A DNA stretch of 5,599 bases from a bacterium. GTDB taxonomy: Bacteria > Bdellovibrionota > FAC87 > UBA2466. The stretch is from positions 1 to 5,599 of the forward strand of contig JALHPX010000228.1 of the NCBI GenBank assembly GCA_022842225.1, in the 5' to 3' direction. Within the stretch, counting starts at the first letter, position 1; the number at the start of each line of letters is the position of its first letter. Position numbers and translations under genes: made by a program. Positions 1-5,599 of this stretch are shown here, piece by piece. The notes below the pieces were generated by a model that was not told the DNA's origin, did no database searches, and saw nothing but the letters and a program-made list of their open reading frames with translations.

Positions 1-984
1 GGTGAAGGCAGAGTCGTTGAGCTTGAGCTTTTCCAGAGCGTCGCGGAGGTTGGCGTAATCATCGGTCTCGATGGGATATACGCCGCAAAACACCATGGGC
101 TTTACTTCTTTAAAGCCCGGCAAAACTTTTTCGGCAGGGTTATTTGCCAACGTCACGGTGTCGCCAATTTTGATATCGCGAAGAATCTTCACGTTGGCGA
201 TGACATAGCCCACTTCTCCGACGGAGAGCGAATCAACCATCGTGCCGTGAGGAGTGAAGACCCCAAGGTGCTGCACTTCGTACTCGGTACGGGTGTGCAT
301 CATGCGGATCTTATTTCCCTTGTGAACGGTGCCGTGCATGATCCGCATCAAGAAGATAACGCCTTGATACTCGTCAAACCACGCATCGAAGATTAAGCCC
401 TGCAACGGCGCATTGGCATCGCCCTTGGGGGCCGGCAAAGTTGCACAGACGGCTTCGAGCACATCGCGAATATTGATGCCCTCTTTAGCGCTGATGGGGA
501 TCGCTTTATCGGCGGGAATGCCGATGACGTCTTCGATTTCTTTGCGCGTTTTTTCCACATCCGCGCCCGGCAAATCGATTTTGTTTAATACAGGAACAAG
601 CTCTAAATTATTGTCGATAGCCAAGTGCACATTGGCCAACGTCTGCGCTTCCACGCCTTGCGATGCATCGACGACGAGAATGGCGCCTTCGCACGCTTGC
701 AAGCTGCGCGAGACTTCGTAAACAAAGTCGACGTGTCCCGGGGTGTCGATGAGATTGAGGACATAGTCCTTTCCATCTTTCGCTCTGAAATTCAGCCGCG
801 CTGTTTGCGCTTTGATGGTGATACCGCGCTCGCGTTCAATCGAGAGCTGGTCGAGAAACTGCTCTTTCATCTCGCGCGGAGTAATAGCGCCCGTTTCCTG
901 CATCAACCGATCGGCAAGAGTGGATTTCCCATGATCAATATGGGCAATAATGCTGAAATTTCGAATCATCGAGGGGTCGGTCAA
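1..984 (-). CDS. lepA: Elongation factor 4 (LepA), N-terminal part, gene runs off the left edge
   Basis: LepA is a ribosome-associated translational GTPase of the cytoplasm that acts on elongating or assembling ribosomes. The frame is open from 984 to the edge, giving 328 codons of a protein that is usually about 600 residues, so domain II is present and the C-terminal half is missing. All GTPase motifs are visible: P-loop AHIDHGKST (residues 14-22), switch I RERGITIK (51-58), DTPGH (80-84), NKID (134-137) and ISAK (164-167). The sequence GLIFDAWFDEYQGVI is typical of LepA and separates it from EF-G and TypA. I prefer the TTG start at 984, which gives MTDPSMIRNFSIIAHIDHGK. This matches the usual short leader before IRNFSIIAHIDHGKST, and a GGAG lies 11 bases upstream. 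The ATG at 969 is the alternative but has no clear ribosome-binding site. The ribbon-helix-helix gene ends 5 bases upstream, suggesting one operon. Identity is very secure; the start is less so. Confidence 0.97.
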   Translation of the reverse strand, partial: MTDPSMIRNFSIIAHIDHGKSTLADRLMQETGAITPREMKEQFLDQLSIERERGITIKAQTARLNFRAKDGKDYVLNLIDTPGHVDFVYEVSRSLQACEGAILVVDASQGVEAQTLANVHLAIDNNLELVPVLNKIDLPGADVEKTRKEIEDVIGIPADKAIPISAKEGINIRDVLEAVCATLPAPKGDANAPLQGLIFDAWFDEYQGVIFLMRIMHGTVHKGNKIRMMHTRTEYEVQHLGVFTPHGTMVDSLSVGEVGYVIANVKILRDIKIGDTVTLANNPAEKVLPGFKEVKPMVFCGVYPIETDDYANLRDALEKLKLNDSAFT

Positions 985-989
985 GGGGC

Positions 990-1250
990 TTAAATCTCCG
1001 ATGGGACGGCGGAACCGTCGTTGTCTTCTTTAACTTCTAGAGGGTAGGGCCTACGATTTTCACGGTCCTCAGACGGCTTGGGTCGGTATCCGGGCACGAT
1101 GTGCTTATACCGTTCGAGCACCATATCGATGCCTTCCCTAACATATTCCGCTACTGGCACTCGGGTTAACTCGTGGAGATCCTTCAGACGCATGCTCTGT
1201 TCCTGAGTGATGTAAACGGTTGTGGAAACTTTTTTCCGTCCGTCTGACAA
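990..1250 (-). CDS. Small ribbon-helix-helix DNA-binding protein
   Basis: This 86-residue protein is probably a cytoplasmic transcriptional regulator of the ribbon-helix-helix (MetJ/Arc-like) type, which binds DNA as a dimer through a paired beta strand. The order of elements is visible: basic leader and strand KKVSTTVYI (about residues 6-14), helix A TQEQSMRLKDLHELT (15-29), the turn RVPV, and helix B AEYVREGIDMVLERYK (34-49). A polar, proline-rich tail of about 37 residues with mixed charge follows, and I assign it no function. The frame can be extended to a TTG at 1274, adding 8 residues. The TTG at 1250 is preferred because AGAGG sits 5 bases before it, while the outer TTG has no good site. 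The gene ends 5 bases before the lepA start. No toxin gene adjoins it, so an antitoxin role is not supported. Its target is unknown; repression of its own operon is possible but only inferred. Confidence 0.85.
   Translation of the reverse strand: MSDGRKKVSTTVYITQEQSMRLKDLHELTRVPVAEYVREGIDMVLERYKHIVPGYRPKPSEDRENRRPYPLEVKEDNDGSAVPSEI
996..999 (-). promoter_or_regulatory. Probable ribosome-binding site deciding the TTG start of lepA
   Basis: GGAG on the minus strand lies 11 bases before the TTG at 984 and inside the last codons of the preceding gene. No comparable motif lies at a suitable distance from the ATG at 969. The spacing is somewhat long, so this is modest support for the TTG start and for translational coupling. 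Confidence 0.45.
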
Positions 1251-1255
1251 CGAAA

Positions 1256-1260
1256 CCTCT
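1256..1260 (-). promoter_or_regulatory. Ribosome-binding site deciding the TTG start of the ribbon-helix-helix gene
   Basis: AGAGG on the minus strand lies 5 bases before the TTG at 1250, a normal Shine-Dalgarno spacing. The competing TTG at 1274 is preceded only by a weak GATGG. This motif is the main reason for choosing the shorter protein. Confidence 0.55.
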
Positions 1261-1347
1261 AGAAGATTTCTCAATAGACCATCTAGGCCTAGCGAGAGGC
1301 TAAAGTATCCGACTCATCAATCAAGTCAACGAAAGCGTTTCCAGCCC

Positions 1348-1389
1348 GGTTGAGGCTAATTTGCCTGGGCTTGAGGCCAAATTGCTGGG
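1348..1389. repeat. Imperfect 21-base tandem duplication across the thioesterase stop codon
   Basis: Two adjacent copies of about 21 bases share the core GCAAwTTrGCCTCAA on the minus strand, in the same reading frame. The upstream copy reads GCA ATT TGG CCT CAA and encodes AIWPQ. The downstream copy reads GCA AAT TAG CCT CAA and contains the stop. Thirteen of the 15 core bases agree by my count. Confidence 0.5.
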
Positions 1390-2231
1390 GCCGTACCCGA
1401 GTGGAAATAGTGGCCGTCGCCATAGGGAGGCATTGGTACGCGCCGGGGGCGGGCGGGGTTGGAAATATCCATAATGGCAAAGCGCAAAGTGCCTCGGGTG
1501 AAGAGCGTTTGGCCGCTGGCGGAGTCGGTGACGTGGAAGGGGATATCGAGCAGGCGGCCGTCGTCCGCGACTTCTCTCACCCACGTGGAATAGCGGTAGG
1601 TATCGACTTGGGTGATGGGTTGTAAAAACTCGGCGTCAAAATCGAGCAGATAGAAGGCAAACCCCCGCCGGATCCAGTCGTCGGCTGTTTCATTGGCAAT
1701 TTTTTTCAAGGCAAACCACCGAGCGGTGAAGAGGTTGTCAAGCAACCGCGTGGCACTTAACTCGCAAAAGGGATTGCGGTCGTTGTGCAAGACGGGGAGG
1801 TCCCATGCGTAAATCTTGGGCATGCCCTCGCGGGTAAGGCGCGGCTCTTCCGGTTTATCGACGATATTTGCAGGCTGCTCGGAAATCGTCATGGTGCCCA
1901 TGGCGCAGGGCAGGCGGCCAGTGACCTTAAATTCGAGGGTCGTGCTATCGGCACTTTTTTGCTCGGCCGCCAGTGACAAAGTCACGTCGGCAGAGGGTGT
2001 ATTGATGGGAATAGGGACCCGAAAGCGGACGGCGAGTGAAAGAACAGAGAATCGATGTTGTTTACCGGGTTTTGACTCCGGATCAATCGCTCTTAATGCG
2101 TCGATAACGGCCGTCTGAACCAAGTCTGTATAGACCGGCGCACTAACGTGTCCATAGGCATCGAAATTGCTCTCATGAAGAGACAGGGAGACGGTTCGAG
2201 GCTGAGTGAGAGCGTCTTGAAGGAGTTTCAT
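1356..2231 (-). CDS. Double-hotdog thioesterase-like protein
   Basis: This 291-residue protein looks like two fused hotdog domains of the 4-hydroxybenzoyl-CoA thioesterase/acyl-ACP thioesterase superfamily, whose members hydrolyse fatty-acyl or aromatic thioesters in the cytoplasm. The first domain (about residues 13-118) carries SNFDAYGHVSAPVY (21-34), the position of the D-x-x-GHV-(N)-x-x-Y active-site loop and helix, with Asp24 as candidate catalytic residue. The usual Asn after GHV is replaced by Ser. The second domain (about 160-266) has the strand pattern FDAEFLQPITQVDTYRYSTW (198-217), then FHVTD and the ending RPRRVP, all common in 4HBT proteins. Its own helix region, LLDNLFTARWFALKKI, lacks a recognisable active-site motif, so only the first half may be catalytic. 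There is no signal peptide. The ATG at 2231 is the chosen start; the nearest GGAG is 14 bases away and lies within an inverted repeat. The gene is divergent from the kinase and may lead the lepA transcript. The substrate cannot be told from sequence. Confidence 0.75.
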   Translation of the reverse strand: MKLLQDALTQPRTVSLSLHESNFDAYGHVSAPVYTDLVQTAVIDALRAIDPESKPGKQHRFSVLSLAVRFRVPIPINTPSADVTLSLAAEQKSADSTTLEFKVTGRLPCAMGTMTISEQPANIVDKPEEPRLTREGMPKIYAWDLPVLHNDRNPFCELSATRLLDNLFTARWFALKKIANETADDWIRRGFAFYLLDFDAEFLQPITQVDTYRYSTWVREVADDGRLLDIPFHVTDSASGQTLFTRGTLRFAIMDISNPARPRRVPMPPYGDGHYFHSGTAPAIWPQAQAN

Positions 2232-2250
2232 GGAGTATTTTCTTACTCCA
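2231..2250 (-). promoter_or_regulatory. Inverted repeat over the thioesterase ribosome-binding site and start
   Basis: The arms TGGAGTA (2231-2237) and TACTCCA (2244-2250) are perfect 7-base complements around a 6-base loop. In the minus-strand transcript the upstream arm contains the only GGAG near the gene, and the downstream arm ends with the A of the start codon. The hairpin could therefore hide the ribosome-binding site, or the DNA palindrome could be an operator. It is not followed by a U-tract in either direction, so it is not a terminator. The symmetry is directly visible; its function is inferred. Confidence 0.45.
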
Positions 2251-2261
2251 GGATGCGCCGT

Positions 2262-2306
2262 GTCTCAATTCTAAGATTACATTTCTGAGACTGATTCAGG
2301 ACTGAA
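2262..2306. promoter_or_regulatory. Cluster of short palindromes in the divergent intergenic region
   Basis: Between the thioesterase and kinase genes there is GTCTCA (2262-2267) facing TGAGAC (2286-2291) across 18 bases, then the overlapping palindromes CTGATTCAG (2291-2299) and TTCAGGACTGAA (2295-2306). The last covers the AGGA ribosome-binding site (2298-2301) of the kinase. CTGA recurs three times. Promoters for both directions must lie in or near this 77-base gap. I find only weak -10-like sequences such as TAAGAT at 2272-2277 with no convincing -35 partner. Operator function is inferred from symmetry and location alone. Confidence 0.3.
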
Positions 2307-2308
2307 AC

Positions 2309-4720
2309 ATGAGCCAATGGGTTTGGAAAACCAGCATTGAGGAGAAAGCGGCGGCCGGCGACTTCGCGGGCGCGGCCGAAGTGCTGCGCGACCACCTGCG
2401 GGTGCCTTGTGAGCTAAGGGAAGAAATCGCTCTAAGATCCCACCTTATCCTGCTTTTGGTCCATCAGAGCCGCTATCAAGAAGCCCACGAGCTGGCGCGC
2501 GAGATGGAAAAGCACGTCGGCTGCCCGCGGGTAAGCCGGTTTGTGACGGTGCCGGTGGCGTACGTGGTGTGTGGGCTCTCGGCGTTGGGACTGAGTTTTC
2601 TAGAGCGGGGGTTTCGGGCATTGGGCCGCAGGGTAGCCATGAGGTTTCTCCGGCCGGAAGCGACGTGGGATGCGGCTTACGGAGCGTTATGGGGTTTGTA
2701 CTGGCACAATATTAATTTAGCGCTCCAATACAATTTGCTGACGTATTTCCTGGCAGAAACGCCCGCGGAAATCTTCCGATCCAGAGGATTCTTAAGCTTC
2801 TCTCTAGCGTTTAAGGGCCACCCGTTTTGTGGACTGAGTTCGATGCGCCGGACGATGAAGGAATGCGACGCGGCTGATGAAGCGCTAGTGATGCAGGACT
2901 TATATGTGTTTTGGTGCGTGGTGCTGCAGATGTCGTCGCGGGCATCGGATTGTTTTGAAGCCTACGATCGATTTGAGAAATATTTCCCTACCGCACCGCC
3001 TTTCTTGAAAATTATTTGCTCCGCCAGTCGATTAAATGCGTCGTTTTCGGAGCACGGCCCGAGTGAAGCGCACCGCGAGGTGGATCGCTGCTTGGCGATT
3101 TCGGTGGCGTTGAAGGAAAGCAGAAACCACATTCAGATTTACGGTGCGAAGGCGGCGTTGCTGGCAATGGAAGGACGCCCAGAAGAAGCACGCGAGTTCC
3201 TGCAACGATCGCGATCAGTGGCGGAGCGCAACGCGAACGCGTTGGATAATTTGATCTACCAACGATTTGCGGCAGCAACGTATTTGAATTTGGCGGAATT
3301 CCGCACGGCGCGCCAGGCGTTATCCGACGGAAGAGCACTGTTGAAAGAGTACGGCTCCCCTTCGTGGTACGAACAAGAATTAGATCGAATAGAGACGGTA
3401 TTAGTTTTTCGAGAAGAACGCTCGCGAGTGTATTGCTGGCTGTTTGCGGCCGGATTCGCGCTGCGGGCGCTGAGTTATTTCAATATTCACCGTTTCCGCA
3501 AAGCAAAGCGCGTGCTGCGCTTTTTAACGACGGATGCGGATGCAATGTACTGGCCGAGCCAAGAGTGCCGAGACTTTTTGGCGGAGCGCTTATTAGAAAA
3601 AGAAGCGGAAGCAGAAAAGCAGACGTTAGAAGAGACGAGCAAACGCGAACGTGCAGCTATTTCAAAAATGGCGCGCCAAGTAGCCCACGATATCAAGAGC
3701 CCGCTGACGTTATTGAGTGTCATCACCGACTCGGCAAAAGAAATGCCGGAAGAAACGAAAAATTTATTGCGGACGGCAGTAAACCGCATCCGCGACATCA
3801 CCAATGATTTATCGACCAATCAGGGTGACTTACTGCGCCCATCGGCACCCTCGGCGGGAGCAGAGGGCGCGGCAACGGGCGCGGTGCTGATGCCGACGCT
3901 GATTGAATCGGTGCTCTCGGCAAAACGCACGCAGTACAGAAGCCAATCGGGCGTAGAAATCTACGGCAACTTAGCGCCAAGCTCTTACGGCGCCTTTGCA
4001 GCGGTAGATGGAATCGAATTGAAAAACACGCTTGGCGAACTAATCGACAACGCGGTGGAAGCGTTAGCAACCCCGGGCACGGTAAGCATGGACTTATCGG
4101 CGACAGATTCAAAGATTTACATAGCGATCAAAGACAATGGAGTAGGAATCCCGATGGATCTGATTCCGGCTCTGGGCAAACGCGGCTTCAGTTTCGGCAA
4201 AAGCGGCCACACGGGATTAGGCCTGCACGAAGCATTAGAAAACGCCGAAAAGTGGCAGGGCAAACTCACTTTCGACTCGCAATTCGGCCGCGGCACCACG
4301 GTGACCTTGGAAATTCCCCGCGCGGCGATGCCAGGATGGTTCTTGCCGAAGATAGATATCGCGAAATCGGATCACGTGGTGATCCTAGATGACGACGATT
4401 CGATGCACGGAGTTTGGGCAGAAAGATTCAAAACGGCCCGCGACCAAAGCGGAACAAAATTGGTACATCTAAAGACGGGCCCAGACGCAAAACGCTGGCT
4501 AGATCTCAACCGCCACAAACAGGCGGTATTTCTTTTCGACTACGAACTAATTGGCGCAGAACACACCGGCTTAGACTGGATCGAAAAACTAGGAATCCAA
4601 GACAGAGCAGTCCTAGTCACCAGCCATTTCGAAAACCCAGCAATCCGCGACCGCTGCGAAAAACTAAGCGTCCCCCTAATCCCAAAACTCCTCGCCGGCT
4701 CCGTCCCCATCCAAGCCTAG
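2309..4720 (+). CDS. Hybrid sensor histidine kinase: TPR-like N-terminus, HisKA/HATPase core, C-terminal receiver
   Basis: This 803-residue protein is a two-component kinase that should autophosphorylate on His460 and pass the phosphate to an aspartate. Residues 1-370 form a long helical region with TPR-like signatures, for example DFAGAAEVLRDHL (18-30), SRYQEAHELAREM (54-66) and GRPEEAREFLQRS (289-301), probably a protein-interaction or sensing module. A charged helix at about 422-450 is the likely coiled-coil linker. The core shows the H box ARQVAHDIKSPLTLL (455-469), N box LGELIDNAVEAL (575-586), G1 DNGVGIP (609-615), G2 FSFGKSGHTGLGL (627-639) and GRGTTVTLEIP (660-670). A receiver domain follows: acidic DDDD (694-697), candidate phospho-acceptor Asp744 in FLFDYEL, Thr771/Ser772 and Lys793. 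Hydrophobic stretches at 78-98 and about 374-391 could be membrane segments or buried TPR helices. AGGA lies 7 bases before the ATG. No separate response regulator is nearby. The kinase assignment is secure; the signal and output are unknown. Confidence 0.93.
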   Translation: MSQWVWKTSIEEKAAAGDFAGAAEVLRDHLRVPCELREEIALRSHLILLLVHQSRYQEAHELAREMEKHVGCPRVSRFVTVPVAYVVCGLSALGLSFLERGFRALGRRVAMRFLRPEATWDAAYGALWGLYWHNINLALQYNLLTYFLAETPAEIFRSRGFLSFSLAFKGHPFCGLSSMRRTMKECDAADEALVMQDLYVFWCVVLQMSSRASDCFEAYDRFEKYFPTAPPFLKIICSASRLNASFSEHGPSEAHREVDRCLAISVALKESRNHIQIYGAKAALLAMEGRPEEAREFLQRSRSVAERNANALDNLIYQRFAAATYLNLAEFRTARQALSDGRALLKEYGSPSWYEQELDRIETVLVFREERSRVYCWLFAAGFALRALSYFNIHRFRKAKRVLRFLTTDADAMYWPSQECRDFLAERLLEKEAEAEKQTLEETSKRERAAISKMARQVAHDIKSPLTLLSVITDSAKEMPEETKNLLRTAVNRIRDITNDLSTNQGDLLRPSAPSAGAEGAATGAVLMPTLIESVLSAKRTQYRSQSGVEIYGNLAPSSYGAFAAVDGIELKNTLGELIDNAVEALATPGTVSMDLSATDSKIYIAIKDNGVGIPMDLIPALGKRGFSFGKSGHTGLGLHEALENAEKWQGKLTFDSQFGRGTTVTLEIPRAAMPGWFLPKIDIAKSDHVVILDDDDSMHGVWAERFKTARDQSGTKLVHLKTGPDAKRWLDLNRHKQAVFLFDYELIGAEHTGLDWIEKLGIQDRAVLVTSHFENPAIRDRCEKLSVPLIPKLLAGSVPIQA

Positions 4721-5599
4721 CGTCCGCAGCTAAATGTATATGTATAGGTCGCCCGATTAGATTCCTCGACGGCCCTGGCGGCTTTTGCGGTATCGACAGT
4801 CCGGTCATCCCAATGGTAACGGCCATCAATTGAGTGTGCGTTGAAAAAGAGTTTACTCGCACTTAGATACGCATGTTGGGTAGGCAATGGCTCAGCCCCA
4901 GTTTTCACTACCTTTAAGAAACCGCTGGATTTAGCCTTAACTTTAAAGTTCTGCATCGCCATCTCTTTATTCGGGCGCCATTTTTCTACGCCGTCTAGTC
5001 CGCGAGTAAGCGCGTTAAAGAGCATGCTGACGTCCGAATCACACTTATTCACGAAACGCACGTGCCGCTCGACTCTAAATTTAGCCTCCAACCCCTCGCA
5101 TTCTCGAATTGCATTTTCGGCACGCGACGCATCTTCTCCGGTATCGAGTAAGCGTTTCTTCCAAAGCTCCGCAAAATATTTGGCCCAATAGATAGATCCC
5201 AATCGGAACTGCTCGTTAACCATTGTACTGTACACGCCGGCACCAACTTCCTTACTTTTAGCGATATACCAGCCTCGGATTTCTGCCCTGGACAGCACCG
5301 ACTCAACCTCACTGGCTGAGATCCCGCCGGAAATAAGGGATCCTCTAGGATTCGATAAGGCGTTTACCCCGACCAGTTCACCACTTTCATTTACAATTGG
5401 TCCACCGCTATCCCCGGGGTTGATGGGCGCCTGGGTCTCTAAAAAATTGGCCGAGACATTCTGTCCGGTCGAGTAACTGATCTCCTGATCATGAATCTGT
5501 CTCACGGTCCCGGAGGAAAGATTCCACATCGCCTTACTGGCTCCCGGATTACCCAAGCTATAAACCATATCGCCAGGCGAGACTTCGCCAAGTGGAAAT
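4717..5599 (-). CDS. Trypsin-like (HtrA/Trypsin_2 type) serine peptidase with unusual C-terminal tail, 5' end off the right edge
   Basis: The frame enters from the right edge, with the complete codon FPLGEVSPGD segment just before the Met at 5568, so that Met is internal and the true start lies outside. What remains is the second beta-barrel of a chymotrypsin-fold peptidase: the strand VYSLGNPG, then SSGTVRQ, then NPGDSGGPIVNESGELVGVN with the nucleophile Ser at 5407-5409. The catalytic His and Asp and any signal peptide would be outside the window. Such peptidases normally act in the envelope or outside the cell on misfolded or specific proteins. No PDZ domain follows. Instead there is a helical linker (about 5330 to 5070) and a final domain of about 115 residues starting near VRFVNKCDSDVSMLF, with cysteines in VNKCD and the terminal FSCGR that could pair. 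The stop at 4719-4717 overlaps the kinase stop. The peptidase call is firm; the role of the tail is unknown. Confidence 0.88.
   Translation of the reverse strand, partial: FPLGEVSPGDMVYSLGNPGASKAMWNLSSGTVRQIHDQEISYSTGQNVSANFLETQAPINPGDSGGPIVNESGELVGVNALSNPRGSLISGGISASEVESVLSRAEIRGWYIAKSKEVGAGVYSTMVNEQFRLGSIYWAKYFAELWKKRLLDTGEDASRAENAIRECEGLEAKFRVERHVRFVNKCDSDVSMLFNALTRGLDGVEKWRPNKEMAMQNFKVKAKSSGFLKVVKTGAEPLPTQHAYLSASKLFFNAHSIDGRYHWDDRTVDTAKAARAVEESNRATYTYTFSCGR

Noticed and set aside
413..993. Two plus-strand open frames antisense to lepA (413-721 and 625-993)
   Set aside because: The opposite strand carries an intact, strongly conserved LepA frame, and these translations resemble no family. 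They are shadows.
990..1274. Antitoxin of a toxin-antitoxin pair
   Set aside because: No small toxin gene adjoins it; the downstream neighbour is lepA and the upstream neighbour is a 291-residue thioesterase-like protein.
1287..1305. Possible terminator hairpin (GCCT...AGGC) between the thioesterase and the ribbon-helix-helix gene
   Set aside because: The stem is only about 4-5 bases with a bulge, and no U-tract follows on the minus strand.
1321..1625. Short frames on both strands over the thioesterase 3' end
   Set aside because: They overlap a gene with clear hotdog features and have no domain or ribosome-binding site of their own.
3364..3807. 147-codon plus-strand frame inside the kinase gene
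   Set aside because: It lies in an alternative frame across the kinase linker and H box, with low-complexity Arg/Ser/Ala content. The kinase motifs are in the main frame.
4414..4833. 139-codon plus-strand frame crossing the kinase end
   Set aside because: Its Lys/Arg/Pro-rich translation follows from the A- and C-rich composition of the receiver-coding segment in another frame. It has no start signal or family likeness.

Overview
The window looks like bacterial chromosome of moderate GC content, with five protein genes and no RNA gene, insertion sequence or CRISPR array. A host related to Bdellovibrionota or another former deltaproteobacterial lineage is my best guess. It rests on the style of the ribbon-helix-helix protein, the AHDIKSPL-type hybrid kinase and the GDSGGP peptidase with an 'SGTVRQ' strand. 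This is a family-level impression and not a proof.

Left half, minus strand, read right to left: a double-hotdog thioesterase-like protein (2231 to 1356), a small ribbon-helix-helix DNA-binding protein (1250 to 990) and the first 55% or so of lepA, elongation factor 4 (984 to beyond the left edge). The last two are 5 bases apart and probably co-translated. Both seem to use TTG starts that are better supported than the more obvious alternatives. The thioesterase ends about 105 bases before the ribbon-helix-helix gene and may share its transcript.

Centre: a 77-base divergent intergenic region (2232 to 2308) separates the thioesterase from a large plus-strand gene. It holds several inverted repeats, one of which could fold over the thioesterase ribosome-binding site. 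The plus-strand gene (2309 to 4720) encodes an 803-residue hybrid histidine kinase. It has a long helical, TPR-like N-terminal sensor region, a coiled-coil linker, a complete HisKA/HATPase core and a C-terminal receiver domain with its own aspartate, Ser/Thr and lysine positions. No separate response regulator is visible, so the kinase may act through its own receiver or on a distant partner.

Right side, minus strand: the C-terminal part of a trypsin-like (HtrA/Trypsin_2 type) serine peptidase enters from the right edge and ends at 4717. Its stop codon overlaps that of the kinase through one CTAG palindrome, so the two convergent genes have no room for a terminator between them. After the peptidase core there is a roughly 200-residue tail. 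The end of this tail looks like a small beta-rich accessory domain and not a PDZ domain.

The genes do not form an obvious single pathway. lepA is a housekeeping translation factor. The kinase, the peptidase and the thioesterase look like lineage-specific genes around it. The points most worth following are the kinase architecture, the change of codon use at its receiver domain, the stop-on-stop overlap and the peptidase tail.
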